From: Candidatus Saccharibacteria bacterium UBA1050
GTDB taxonomy: Bacteria > Patescibacteriota > Saccharimonadia > Saccharimonadales > Saccharimonadaceae
Reading direction: 5' to 3'
DNA: 64,000 nucleotides
NCBI GenBank assembly: GCA_002316545.1
Contig: DCDR01000001.1
Span: 1 to 64,000, forward strand
In this document: one piece after another, positions 48,594 to 56,411 of the stretch
How the letters are laid out: each line of letters opens with the position of its first letter
Numbering within the stretch: position 1 is the first letter of the stretch
Program-made: the position numbers and the translations under genes
Notes under the pieces: generated by a model
What the model was told of the DNA's origin: nothing
Database searches by the model: none
Seen by the model: the letters and a program-made list of their open reading frames with translations, nothing else

Positions 48594-48901
48594 GACAGTT
48601 CCTTCCGGTTGGTTTCGAGCCACTGCTCGAGGGGGTTGGTGTACTCGCTCGGGATGAGCAGTACAGGGTCGTTCAGCATCTGAGACACGATGTTCATGCC
48701 CAGCTGCAGTTGCGTCTTCTGCTGCACGATGATGCCCGCGACATCCGGGTCGAGGTTCTCGAAGCGCAAGAGTTCCGGCGCGTGGCGAGCAAGGCTTCGC
48801 TGCCTGGCCCTTTTCATCAGGTGTCGTAAGCCTGCCGCAATGGCGAAGCAAACGGTCCCGAGCAGAGCCAAGGCGAGCATGATCAGCCCAAGGCGTCCCA
48901 T
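48590..48901 (-). CDS. GC-rich small membrane protein, 103 aa
   Basis: One N-terminal hydrophobic helix (LIMLALALLGTVCFAIAAGL), then a basic stretch (RHLMKRARQRSLARH) and a helical cytoplasmic part. AAGGAG precedes the ATG, and a GTGAACTGG/CCAGTCAC hairpin lies in the leader. First gene of the cassette with the SPFH lipoprotein; the two are likely partners. No family recognised. The promoter is not clear. Confidence 0.7.
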   Translation of the reverse strand: MGRLGLIMLALALLGTVCFAIAAGLRHLMKRARQRSLARHAPELLRFENLDPDVAGIIVQQKTQLQLGMNIVSQMLNDPVLLIPSEYTNPLEQWLETNRKELS

Positions 48902-49029
48902 ATCATCTCCTTGTTCAAGTGAACTGGCTTGTTCCAGTCACACAACACCTCACTGCGAGCAGCGAAGCGGTATGTGACCGGAACGTTTTCCTAGCTTGTC
49001 AATGTACTTGCTGGGAGCGCGCGAAAAGC

Positions 49030-49313
49030 GTGGCTCTACCAACACAAGATTTTGAGTATGGCGAATAATCCGTCTGTTACATACAGAGGTAATTGCGCCG
49101 AACTGTTAGCGTTTGGCCGAACTGTGCTGGTTCTTTAGCATCATTTTTGCTACAAGAAAAGCGCATACACGTATCGGTACAAACATTTCGCCTTAGTGTG
49201 CGAATGCTTATTCCGAAGCGTCTATACGCTTACAGGCTTGGGCATAGCTGTTTCGGTAGCCCGAGGGAACACTGTATGTCCTTCTCGGCCTAGTGATGTG
49301 CTACCATCACCGT
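49030..49313 (-). ncRNA. Candidate structured RNA downstream of smpB
   Basis: A perfect-looking promoter on the minus strand starts transcription near 49313, and no ORF follows. The RNA would begin with a GTGATG/CATCAC hairpin overlapping a larger one: GGTAGC/GCTACC, CCGAG/CTCGG and GGACA/TGTTCC nested. AAGCGT/ACGCTT and TCTGT/ACAGA hairpins follow. It lies just after smpB on the same strand, where ssrA (tmRNA) is often found, but I do not see an acceptor pairing, T arm or typical ALAA tag. The 3' end is not defined by a clear terminator. Confidence 0.45.
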
Positions 49314-49319
49314 ACTTTC

Positions 49320-49348
49320 AGTATAGGACATTTATGTAGAAATGTCAA
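49320..49348 (-). promoter_or_regulatory. Promoter of the candidate RNA near smpB
   Basis: Minus strand TTGACA (49343-49348), 17 bp, TATACT (49320-49325), overlapping the end of smpB. Confidence 0.75.
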
Positions 49349-49815
49349 GAGACTATACTTCGACGTGCGTCTCGGTCTTGTTCGCGGCGCTTTATCGTCT
49401 CTCGCTTATCCCACCGTTTTTTGCCCTTCCCTAGCGCAATGACGACTTTTATGTATTTACCAGAGGTCATTAGTTTGGTGGGCACGATTGTCATGCCTTG
49501 CTGTTTCTTGCTGGTGAAGGCGTCGATTTGTTTGCGACTTGCCAGTAGTTTGCGTGGGCGGGTGTCGACGCTTCGGCTGCCACTGCCCTTTTCGTTTAGC
49601 TTTACACTAAAACTGGCGTTGTTGAGCCACAGCTCGCTGTCTTTTAAAGACACGAACGCACCCTTTAGTTGTACGTGGCCGTCGCGAGCGGCACGCACTT
49701 CTGGCCCGGTAAGCACCAGGCCGGCAACAATATCTTCGCCCAGCTCATAGTCAAACCGAGCTCGTCTGTTTACGAGCCCGCCTGGGGCAGAAGATTTTGA
49801 TGCTTTTTTAGCCAT
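49345..49815 (-). CDS. smpB: SsrA-binding protein SmpB
   Basis: Partner of tmRNA in trans-translation. RARFDYELGEDIVAGLVLTGPEVRAARDGHVQLKGAFV, ELWLNNASFSVKL and RPRKLLASRKQIDAF...GMTIVPTKLM are family features, ending in a basic tail (KRREQDRDARRSIVS). The start MAKKASKSS follows AGGGAAG; the longer in-frame reading is not needed. 156 aa, normal. Confidence 0.96.
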   Translation of the reverse strand: MAKKASKSSAPGGLVNRRARFDYELGEDIVAGLVLTGPEVRAARDGHVQLKGAFVSLKDSELWLNNASFSVKLNEKGSGSRSVDTRPRKLLASRKQIDAFTSKKQQGMTIVPTKLMTSGKYIKVVIALGKGKKRWDKRETIKRREQDRDARRSIVS

Positions 49816-49879
49816 AACTTCCCTATTGTAACAGATTAAAGCGGTGCAAAATCTTTCATTCACAGCCTCAAAAGCACGT

Positions 49880-49927
49880 GAGGTACACGAGAATCTAGGG
49901 CCGACGCCTGGAATCTCGTGTGACCTC
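49880..49927. repeat. Long hairpin upstream of smpB
   Basis: GAGGT-ACACGAGA pairs with TCTCGTGT-G-ACCTC (13 bp with one bulge) around a GGCCGACGCC-type loop. It sits between the divergent smpB and CMP-kinase-like genes, in the leader region of one of them. No T tract. Confidence 0.5.
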
Positions 49928-50004
49928 AGCGAGCCTGTTTATGCTTTTTCAGCCGTAAATGTAAGATTTTGCCCCTTCGCAGGAGTATTGTATAGTAGGT
50001 CGAG

Positions 50005-50832
50005 ATGAACCACCCTCTTCCTAAGCTCGTGACCTTCGATGGCGAGGCGCGCAGTGGCAAAGGCACAATTGTACAAACCACCAAAGATTATTTGCGTGAC
50101 GAATGTGGCTATGAGGTAATGCTAATTGATGCGGGACAAGTGTTCCGCGTTTTAGTTGTGGGCGCCACGCGAGCAGGTGTCGACGTAAACGACCCGGGTG
50201 CAATAGACGCTTTTTTGGCTGACGAAGCCCAGGCGGATGCATGTGTGCAACTGGTGAAAGATGTGTACCACATGGAAAAGGCCGAACGCGATGCGTTGCT
50301 TTATACCAACGAAGTGGGAGAAAACAGCGCTAAAATTGGTGCTCGCCCGCTTTCGCAAGATTTTAAGGATAATTTGGTGCGAAAGTGGTTGGCTGATGCC
50401 CGTGCAGAAGGCTTTGAGGTGGTACTACTTGATGGCCGAGCCTTGGAAGAAACTGGCAAAATGCTGGAAGAACGAAAGCTGTGTGACTTCGTGCTTGGCT
50501 TTTACTTCGTGTGTGACCCAGTAGTGGGCGCACGCCGAACGCTTGGTTTCGCGGCTACGGCATATGACGATCTAGAGCAAAACGATAAAACTTCGGTAGA
50601 CCAGCTGGTAGTCCAAATCAACTCACGTAACGATTCCGACCGATTGCGCAAGGTGCAGCCAATCGTGCCACCAGAGGGAGCTACCCGTATTACCCTACCC
50701 GACGTTCCCGAGGCAGCTCAAACGTCTCAGCGGCCAATGTACGTGGTGGATACTGGTGCAGAAGTTTCAAAAGCTGAAATGTCGCTGCCAATCGCGAAAT
50801 TAGTTGCAAACACGCTGAAGCAGCAGAATTAA
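50005..50832 (+). CDS. Cytidylate-kinase-like protein, 275 aa
   Basis: P-loop FDGEARSGKGTIVQ at residues 10-22, matching the G-x4-GKGT form of CMP kinases, then LIDAGQVFR and an R-rich middle (NEVGENSAKIGA..., VVLLDGRALEE) comparable to the cmk LDGRDIG motif. The segment ARRTLGFAATAYDDLEQ corresponds to the RAxxR lid region. It is longer and more divergent than ordinary Cmk, so substrate is uncertain. Confidence 0.75.
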   Translation: MNHPLPKLVTFDGEARSGKGTIVQTTKDYLRDECGYEVMLIDAGQVFRVLVVGATRAGVDVNDPGAIDAFLADEAQADACVQLVKDVYHMEKAERDALLYTNEVGENSAKIGARPLSQDFKDNLVRKWLADARAEGFEVVLLDGRALEETGKMLEERKLCDFVLGFYFVCDPVVGARRTLGFAATAYDDLEQNDKTSVDQLVVQINSRNDSDRLRKVQPIVPPEGATRITLPDVPEAAQTSQRPMYVVDTGAEVSKAEMSLPIAKLVANTLKQQN

Positions 50833-50861
50833 TTGCTTTTTTATACAGTTTATGCTATAAT
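50833..50861 (+). promoter_or_regulatory. Cassette promoter, near-duplicate of 6433-6461
   Basis: TTGCTT (50833-50838), 17 bp, extended -10 TGCTATAAT with TATAAT at 50856-50861. Followed by a GGGGCG/CGCCCC hairpin in the leader. Confidence 0.8.
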
Positions 50862-50929
50862 AGTATTTAGATAGTTCAATCCACCACTGGGGCGAGCTGT
50901 CGCCCCTTGTCATCTACGGAGGTAGCGCT

Positions 50930-51547
50930 ATGCGCGCAACCGGATCTGTTTCGACCGCGCTGGAGGTCGCCTTCAGCGTCTGCGTCGTCATCTACGGGGT
51001 GTGGTTCATGCTCAGCTACTTCGAAGACCGAAGCAGCAACCCGCCGTTCTGGCGGGGACAGTTCAAGACCTTCTTCCCGGGCGACGTGTTCCTGGCGCTC
51101 GCGATCGGCTTTGCCATCACGACCGTGCTGGTCAACCAGCTGAGCATCCCCGCGTGGGTGCCAGTGGCCGGCGCCGTCGTTGGCTTCGCGGTCGGTGTCT
51201 TCCTCTTCTTCATGCAGTTCAGCTCGGAGGAGAAGGCCGACCCCGAGGCCATCTGGATCTGGATCGCACCCACGCGGGTGTGGCACCAGTTCTTCGTCTG
51301 GTGGGCGGGCATCACGCTGGTGGCGACCTTCGTCGTCCCGGTGCTGGTGGCATTCGTGAGCGGCAGCCACCGTTCTACCCCGGCACTTCTGACGCTGGTG
51401 TTCATGGTGGTCTACGTAGGCCACTTGGTCTACGACGGTGTCCACCCGCCCGAGGAGGTGTCCGGCAAGCCGGTGCACGCACCGCTGAAGGTGGAGTACC
51501 GGGGAGACTGGCTCGAGAAGGTGGTTCCCAAGGTCTACCCCTACTGA
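50930..51547 (+). CDS. GC-rich orphan membrane protein, 205 aa
   Basis: CGGAGGT before the ATG. About five hydrophobic helices (residues near 9-24, 46-66, 71-92, 112-137, 142-160), with a hydrophilic C-terminus. No recognised family. The G/C-rich codon choice contrasts sharply with the CMP-kinase-like gene before it. Own promoter, leader hairpin and strong double hairpin after the stop (51584-51627). Confidence 0.75.
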   Translation: MRATGSVSTALEVAFSVCVVIYGVWFMLSYFEDRSSNPPFWRGQFKTFFPGDVFLALAIGFAITTVLVNQLSIPAWVPVAGAVVGFAVGVFLFFMQFSSEEKADPEAIWIWIAPTRVWHQFFVWWAGITLVATFVVPVLVAFVSGSHRSTPALLTLVFMVVYVGHLVYDGVHPPEEVSGKPVHAPLKVEYRGDWLEKVVPKVYPY

Positions 51548-51583
51548 GCCAGTACACCGCCACCACCTCACCGACGACAAGGG

Positions 51584-51627
51584 AGCCGCCCAAGTACCAC
51601 CGCAGCCAGCGGTGCGAACGGGCGGCT
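51584..51627 (+). terminator. GC-rich hairpin ending the 51 kb cassette
   Basis: AGCCGCCC (51584-51591) and GGGCGGCT (51620-51627) enclose CACCGC/GCGGTG; TTTC follows. Confidence 0.7.
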
Positions 51628-51651
51628 TTCTCATGTTCGGAAGTATTTGTA

Positions 51652-51758
51652 CCTAAATCTGAAATTCTTCCCACGACAGACCACTTTCGGTGTGCTCGAA
51701 TGTAGCACACCTCGCGTTTCGCTTTTAGTCTGTCTTTGGGAAGTATTTCAGATTTAGG
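51652..51758. repeat. Inverted repeat with 30-base arms and inner hairpin
   Basis: Left arm 51652-51681 (starts CCTAAATCTGAAAT) and right arm 51728-51758 (ends ATTTCAGATTTAGG) pair almost perfectly. The inner GGTGTGCT/AGCACACC (51689-51711) is a second hairpin. The right arm overlaps the stop codon of the glycosyltransferase. GGAAGTATTT is also repeated directly just outside the left arm (51639) and within the right arm (51739). It may be a giant terminator, a MITE-like remnant or an RNA element. Confidence 0.7.
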
Positions 51759-53016
51759 CGGCTGTAAACTTCTTCACTGCGCTCAGGTAGACGTTCAAAA
51801 ATGCTTCTTCCATGGCGGTGGCGGTGAGTTTGCTGCCAACCGCTTTGCTGTGAGCAGTGAGTTTCGCGCGGAGCTCTGGCGATTGGTATAGCTGCTCCAT
51901 ACCTTCGGCGATAGCTGATACGCTGGGGTGTGTCAGTAAAGCATTTTCAGGGGTTACGCCAACGGTTAGGCGCTCATCGCAGTATAAAATTGGGCAGCCG
52001 GTAGCGGCGGCTTCGGCCAGTACCATGCCTTGTGTGTCGAAGTGATAAGAAGCGAACACAAAGCAATCGGCATTGGCAAATTCGTTGGCCACACGTTCGT
52101 GATCTTCGTAGTGACCTAAGAATACGACACGTCCTCGTAAAACCGTTTCATGCGCGAGTTTTTTTAGCTCATCTTCTTGCGTACCGGCGCCCAAAATATA
52201 CAGCTCAGCGTCGCGTTTATTTAGCTTGGCAAAAGCTTTAATAATGACATCTACCCGCTTTTCAGGGTCAAGTCGGCCACAGCTTAAAAATCGAACTGTA
52301 TCGTTAGTGTCGCGAATTCGTGCGGCCTTTGGAAATACGTCGTTGATACCGTTCGCTACCGTAAATGCTCGCTCGGCTAGTTGCCCATGCGTGGCGTCGT
52401 TGATGGCATCTATGACATATTGCGCTGGCGAAGTGAACGCGTCGGTATATTGCGCCATTTTTGCTACGGCTTTCCAGTCTTTCCTGCCCAAGCGTGAGCG
52501 TTCTTTACTAGCGAGCTTGCGCGGAAATCGAATGCGAAGTTTGTCGCGGTCGCTACGAATGCGGTGCAACATGAACGGCGCGAACTGCATGTAGGTATAT
52601 GAATTGAGCGCTGCTAATATGGGCGAAGTAGAATGCGTACCGGCGTAATTTGAATGAAACGTGTGCACGTGAGGAATATTGGCAAGTTTGGCAATGTGCG
52701 CTGCCAAAAACATTGAACCGCGCTCGTTTTGTGAGTGAATAACGTCGAACTTGTAGCGCGATATAATGTCACGGGCTCGTTTGCTTGAGAACTTTACCGA
52801 GCACAAAAAGCTCGGCGTGCCAGGAATATGCCACGAATCCAGTGCCTCAAAGGCGCAGTGCTCTGGTGGGACAAAAAACGGCTTTGGGGCAAACAGCGTG
52901 ACGTTGTGCCCGGCTTTTACGAGCTCTAGTGTTTGTAATTCGATAGATCGAGCCACGCCCCCAGATGTTGGATAAAAATCATCCATGATTATGCCAATAT
53001 TGAGTGGGTGTGCCAT
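51754..53016 (-). CDS. Glycosyltransferase family 4
   Basis: GT-B fold retaining glycosyltransferase of 420 aa. N-terminal NIGIIMDDFYPTSGGVARSIELQTLELVKAGHNVTLFAP, IPHVHTFHSNYAGTHS, C-terminal RFLSCGRLDPEKRVDVIIKAFAKL, LGAGTQEDELKKLA and the donor-binding E-x7-E zone ASYHFDTQGMVLAEAAATGCPI. The start MAHPLNIGI is preferred (GAAGG upstream). Likely builds a cell-surface glycolipid or glycan; divergent from a second GT4. Confidence 0.94.
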   Translation of the reverse strand: MAHPLNIGIIMDDFYPTSGGVARSIELQTLELVKAGHNVTLFAPKPFFVPPEHCAFEALDSWHIPGTPSFLCSVKFSSKRARDIISRYKFDVIHSQNERGSMFLAAHIAKLANIPHVHTFHSNYAGTHSTSPILAALNSYTYMQFAPFMLHRIRSDRDKLRIRFPRKLASKERSRLGRKDWKAVAKMAQYTDAFTSPAQYVIDAINDATHGQLAERAFTVANGINDVFPKAARIRDTNDTVRFLSCGRLDPEKRVDVIIKAFAKLNKRDAELYILGAGTQEDELKKLAHETVLRGRVVFLGHYEDHERVANEFANADCFVFASYHFDTQGMVLAEAAATGCPILYCDERLTVGVTPENALLTHPSVSAIAEGMEQLYQSPELRAKLTAHSKAVGSKLTATAMEEAFLNVYLSAVKKFTAA

Positions 53017-53058
53017 GCTGCCTTCATTATACCCTACGTTATATCTCGGCTGTGCTAA

Positions 53059-53067
53059 TGCTATAAT
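53059..53067 (+). promoter_or_regulatory. Extended -10 promoter of the second GT4
   Basis: TGCTATAAT (53059-53067), 13 bases before the ATG at 53081; weak -35. Confidence 0.55.
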
Positions 53068-53080
53068 AAGCAGTGAAATC

Positions 53081-54445
53081 ATGCGCATTGGACTATTTAC
53101 TGATACCTACAGGCCATCAATCAATGGCATCGTATTCGTGGTTGAAACACTGAAAAAACACCTGGAAGAACAAGGTCATGAGGTATATATTTTTTGCCCA
53201 GCTAAAACGATTCGGCCTAGCCACGACCTTGAATTTGCCGATGATAATATCGTACGCTTCCCGAGCATCAAGGGTGCGTTTTTTGATGATTACGACACGT
53301 CAATCTTTTTCGCGCCACGTGTAGTGCAGCAAATTCGTGAGCTAAAGCTTGATGTAGTGCACGTATTCACGCCGTCGCAAGTAGGCTTGGTGGGTGTGCA
53401 GGCGGCGGTAAAAAACGACACGCCATTTATCATGCAGCATTCGACCGATTTGTACGAATTCGTTGAGCACTACCCTGTGGTGCTACCGGGCGTCTTAGCG
53501 CTTATTGGCATAGTATTCCCTTTCACGGTCAAGCTACAAGGCAAAGATGTTCGCGAAATCCTGAAGCTGTATCGACCAAGGCGCGGTGTAACGCAGTGGA
53601 ACAAGGATATCATCGAAAAAGCCATCACCATTTTATATAGCAAAGCCGACGCCGTGATTGGCCTGAGTCGAAAGAGCGTAGAACAGCTGGAATCGTGGCA
53701 AGATGAAGAAAAATACAGCTACAAGGTAGAGCTGCTGCCAAACGGTGTTGATGCGCTACCTAAACCAACCGCAGCCGAGCTAAAAGCATTTAAAGCACAA
53801 CACGGTATCGCCGATAGCGATGAAGTGTTTGGCTTTGTTGGCCGAATTGCCGCCGAGAAAAATCTTGACATCTTGCTTCCTGTCATTGAAAAAGTGGCTA
53901 AAAATCGACCAAATGCCAAACTGGTGTTTGTAGGTGATTTTGAATATCGCGAAACATTGGAAGAAAAGGCCCGCGCTTCAAAGGCGAGCGACAGGATTGT
54001 TTTTACCGGTGCGCTGCCCCGCGACGAGCTTGGTGTAGCGTATGCTGCCATGGACGTGTTCGTATTTCCATCTCTGAAAGACACCCAGGGTTGGGTGCTG
54101 CACGAAGCAGCGCATGCTGGTCTACCAATAGTGATTATCGATAAAAAATTGTCTGAAGTAGTGCACGATGGTGTGAATGGGCTACATGCCAACAACAGCG
54201 CTAGTGACGTGGCAAAGAAGGTAGAGCTACTATTCGCCGACACAGTCAAGCGCAGTGAATTCTCGAAAGAAAGCAAACGAATTGCTCGTATCTATAGTGA
54301 GCAGCGGCAAATCAAAGATTTAATAAAGCTATATGAGCGTGTCGTTGAGAAGCGGAACCCGGCTGGGCCTCGAAGAATACGGCAAATGCGTTGGCAGGCA
54401 GCTCGTATAAAGGAAAAAGCCGCCAGAGTGTGGCGTCAGAGATAA
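53081..54445 (+). CDS. Glycosyltransferase family 4
   Basis: 454 aa. MRIGLFTDTYRPSINGIVFVVETLKKHLEEQGHEVYIFCP, MQHSTDLYEFVEHYP, LLPNGVDALP, FGFVGRIAAEKNLDILLPVIEKV and KDTQGWVLHEAAHAGLP are the expected GT4 landmarks, similar to glycolipid mannosyltransferases/DGDG-type enzymes. Start chosen at MRIGLF rather than an upstream in-frame ATG that lies before the promoter. Basic helical C-terminus suggests membrane surface binding. Confidence 0.93.
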   Translation: MRIGLFTDTYRPSINGIVFVVETLKKHLEEQGHEVYIFCPAKTIRPSHDLEFADDNIVRFPSIKGAFFDDYDTSIFFAPRVVQQIRELKLDVVHVFTPSQVGLVGVQAAVKNDTPFIMQHSTDLYEFVEHYPVVLPGVLALIGIVFPFTVKLQGKDVREILKLYRPRRGVTQWNKDIIEKAITILYSKADAVIGLSRKSVEQLESWQDEEKYSYKVELLPNGVDALPKPTAAELKAFKAQHGIADSDEVFGFVGRIAAEKNLDILLPVIEKVAKNRPNAKLVFVGDFEYRETLEEKARASKASDRIVFTGALPRDELGVAYAAMDVFVFPSLKDTQGWVLHEAAHAGLPIVIIDKKLSEVVHDGVNGLHANNSASDVAKKVELLFADTVKRSEFSKESKRIARIYSEQRQIKDLIKLYERVVEKRNPAGPRRIRQMRWQAARIKEKAARVWRQR

Positions 54446-54475
54446 AAATCTCTCTCTGGCGACCTTCCTCTGGCG
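54421..54475 (+). terminator. Nested hairpin at the end of the second GT4
   Basis: CGCCAGAG (54421-54428) / CTCTGGCG (54468-54475) encloses AGAGAT/ATCTCT (54438-54453), spanning the stop codon. Confidence 0.6.
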
Positions 54476-54495
54476 GCAAGCCAGTAGATGAAGCG

Positions 54496-54612
54496 CTAGA
54501 GGCGCTTCAGAACCGCTCTTGCGCGCCAGCGCAGATACAGTCTCCACCATGGCAGTGACTGTGTTGTGCGCACCCACGACTCGGCGTGGTCACGCAGTTC
54601 CTCATCTGTCAT
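54496..54612 (-). CDS. 38-aa GC-rich microprotein MTDEELRDHAESWVR...
   Basis: Too short for usual gene calling but complete: promoter TTGACT, 17 bp, TCTAAT (54657-54685, minus), AGGAG seven bases before the ATG, and a hairpin GAAGCG/CGCTTC at the stop. Acidic first half, then WWRLYLRWRARAVLKRL, an amphipathic basic end that could sit on a membrane or nucleic acid. GC-rich codons like the larger cassettes. Confidence 0.55.
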   Translation of the reverse strand: MTDEELRDHAESWVRTTQSLPWWRLYLRWRARAVLKRL

Positions 54613-54656
54613 CTGTGCTCCTGATAGCCGAACTCCGCTTACTGGACTGTGAACTT

Positions 54657-54685
54657 ATTAGACCAAACGAAGCCAGAAGAGTCAA
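54657..54685 (-). promoter_or_regulatory. Promoter of the 38-aa microprotein
   Basis: Minus strand TTGACT (54680-54685), 17 bp, TCTAAT (54657-54662). Confidence 0.65.
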
Positions 54686-54719
54686 TAACCCTCAAGAGAG
54701 CCTGTTATACTCGTAAAGA

Positions 54720-56357
54720 ATGATTGCTGATATTGCTATTGCCGAGAAATCTTTCGGACCCAAACTTTTGATGTCTGGGATTAAATTTGCCATTGACGCA
54801 AAAGAAAAAGTTGGCGTCGTGGGACGTAATGGCGTTGGCAAGTCTACCCTTTTTGGCATCTTGGCAGGATCTGATACGGATTTTACAGGAGAAGTCACCT
54901 ATCGGCGTGGACTTACTGTGGTAGCTACCGCACAGGAGCATCACGCCATAGGTAAGCAAACAGTGCTGCAATATGTGTTAGCGGGCTTGCCCGAGTACAC
55001 AGAGCTCTCTCGTATTGTAGAAACCTATCCTAGCACTATGGGCGATGATATGCGCAAAATTGCTCAATACACTGAAGCATTGCAACGCTTCGATGACAAA
55101 GGTTTCTATCAAATCGAAAGTGACATTGAACGAGAACTTGAAACGTTCCAACTTCCTGGCATCGCTCATCAACCGTTCGCGAGTTTGAGCGGTGGCCAGA
55201 AGCGGTTGGTGGAGGTGGTTAAAATTATGCATTCGCAAGCAGACTTGGCGCTAATTGATGAACCAACCAACCATATGGACTTTGTAGCGAAAAAGCAGTT
55301 TATTGATTGGATGAACCAAGCTCCCGAGGCGATGTTGGTGATTACTCACGACCGCGATGTGTTGGCGCATGTCGATAGAATTATCGAACTAAAAGACGGC
55401 GGTTGCCAAAGTTTTAAAGGAAATTACGACGCGTACTTGAAGCAAAACGCGCACAGTACAGGCACGGCAATGAATGAATTTGAACTGATAGAAAAGCGTA
55501 TCGTGAATTTGAAGCAGAAAGTAATCGACTATCAGCGGCTCAAGGAAAAATCACGAAATCCGCAAACGATTCAAAAGTTTAAGCGTCTCGAACAGGTCTC
55601 ACGCACTGAGCTTGCTGAGCTGCAGGCCAAAGAAAAGCCGACATTTTGGATAGATAAAGAGTCGGCCGAAAATTTGAATTATAAAGTGGCGGCACAATAC
55701 GACAAATTTAAGGCAAAGAATATTCGGATGACGATGAAGAGTGACGGGTCGCGTAGTAAGCATGTACTCGTGAGCGCTAAACAGCTAAGCCTTGGGTACG
55801 ACACCCCACTATTTACAGCTATAAATATTGACTTGCGCGAAGGCGAGGCACTTGAGCTACGGGGACGTAATGGAGCGGGAAAAAGTACATTGATAAAGTC
55901 GCTTCTTTCACTCGATAATTCTATACAAGTGTATCAGGGTGAAATGAGCCTCGATAACCACATACGAGTAGGTGTATACGAGCAAGAAGTAAGCCCGACG
56001 TATTTTGACATGTCTCTCCACGATGCGATAGAACGAGTGTATCTAGATAAAAATCAAGCGATAAATGAAACAAAGATTCGTCAGTTAATGAGTGACTATC
56101 TATTCACTGAAAGTGATGGTCAGGTTCCGGTAGCGAGACTCTCGGGTGGTCAGAAAGCACGGTTACAAGTGATCGCAATGTTGGCAAACGATCCACAGCT
56201 TTTGATACTCGACGAGCCGACAAATCACTTGGACTTACCGAGTATTGAAGAGCTTGAAACTGCTTTGGGTAAATATGGCGGCGCAATGCTATATGTGAGC
56301 CACGATGATTATTTCCGTCAGGCAATGGGGGGCGATGTCGTGCAAATAGGTATGTAG
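54720..56357 (+). CDS. ABC-F family ATPase
   Basis: Two ABC domains on one chain, no membrane part: Walker A GRNGVGKSTLF and GRNGAGKSTLI; signature LSGGQKRLVEV and LSGGQKARLQV; Walker B LALIDEPTNHMDF and LLILDEPTNHLDL. A P-site-tRNA-interaction-like linker lies between (residues about 245-325). ABC-F proteins act on stalled ribosomes, some giving antibiotic resistance. 545 aa. Which subfamily cannot be said. Confidence 0.94.
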   Translation: MIADIAIAEKSFGPKLLMSGIKFAIDAKEKVGVVGRNGVGKSTLFGILAGSDTDFTGEVTYRRGLTVVATAQEHHAIGKQTVLQYVLAGLPEYTELSRIVETYPSTMGDDMRKIAQYTEALQRFDDKGFYQIESDIERELETFQLPGIAHQPFASLSGGQKRLVEVVKIMHSQADLALIDEPTNHMDFVAKKQFIDWMNQAPEAMLVITHDRDVLAHVDRIIELKDGGCQSFKGNYDAYLKQNAHSTGTAMNEFELIEKRIVNLKQKVIDYQRLKEKSRNPQTIQKFKRLEQVSRTELAELQAKEKPTFWIDKESAENLNYKVAAQYDKFKAKNIRMTMKSDGSRSKHVLVSAKQLSLGYDTPLFTAINIDLREGEALELRGRNGAGKSTLIKSLLSLDNSIQVYQGEMSLDNHIRVGVYEQEVSPTYFDMSLHDAIERVYLDKNQAINETKIRQLMSDYLFTESDGQVPVARLSGGQKARLQVIAMLANDPQLLILDEPTNHLDLPSIEELETALGKYGGAMLYVSHDDYFRQAMGGDVVQIGM

Positions 56358-56376
56358 CACAATTTGGCCGCTACAA

Positions 56377-56411
56377 AAACTACCCAAGCATTGCTCGGGT
56401 AGTTTGTTTTT
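56377..56411. terminator. Bidirectional terminator after the ABC-F gene
   Basis: AAACTACCC (56377-56385) and GGGTAGTTT (56397-56405), then GTTTTT; in the minus direction GGGTAGTTTTTG also gives a T run. Confidence 0.8.

Noticed and set aside
50876..51634. Long minus-strand frame opposite the 50930-51547 gene
   Set aside because: No start signals, His/Arg/Asp-rich shadow typical of GC-rich DNA; the plus frame has promoter, Shine-Dalgarno and terminator.
54329..54577. 82-codon minus-strand frame near the GT4 end
   Set aside because: It overlaps the GT4 gene and the better-supported 38-codon microprotein, and lacks a ribosome-binding site.
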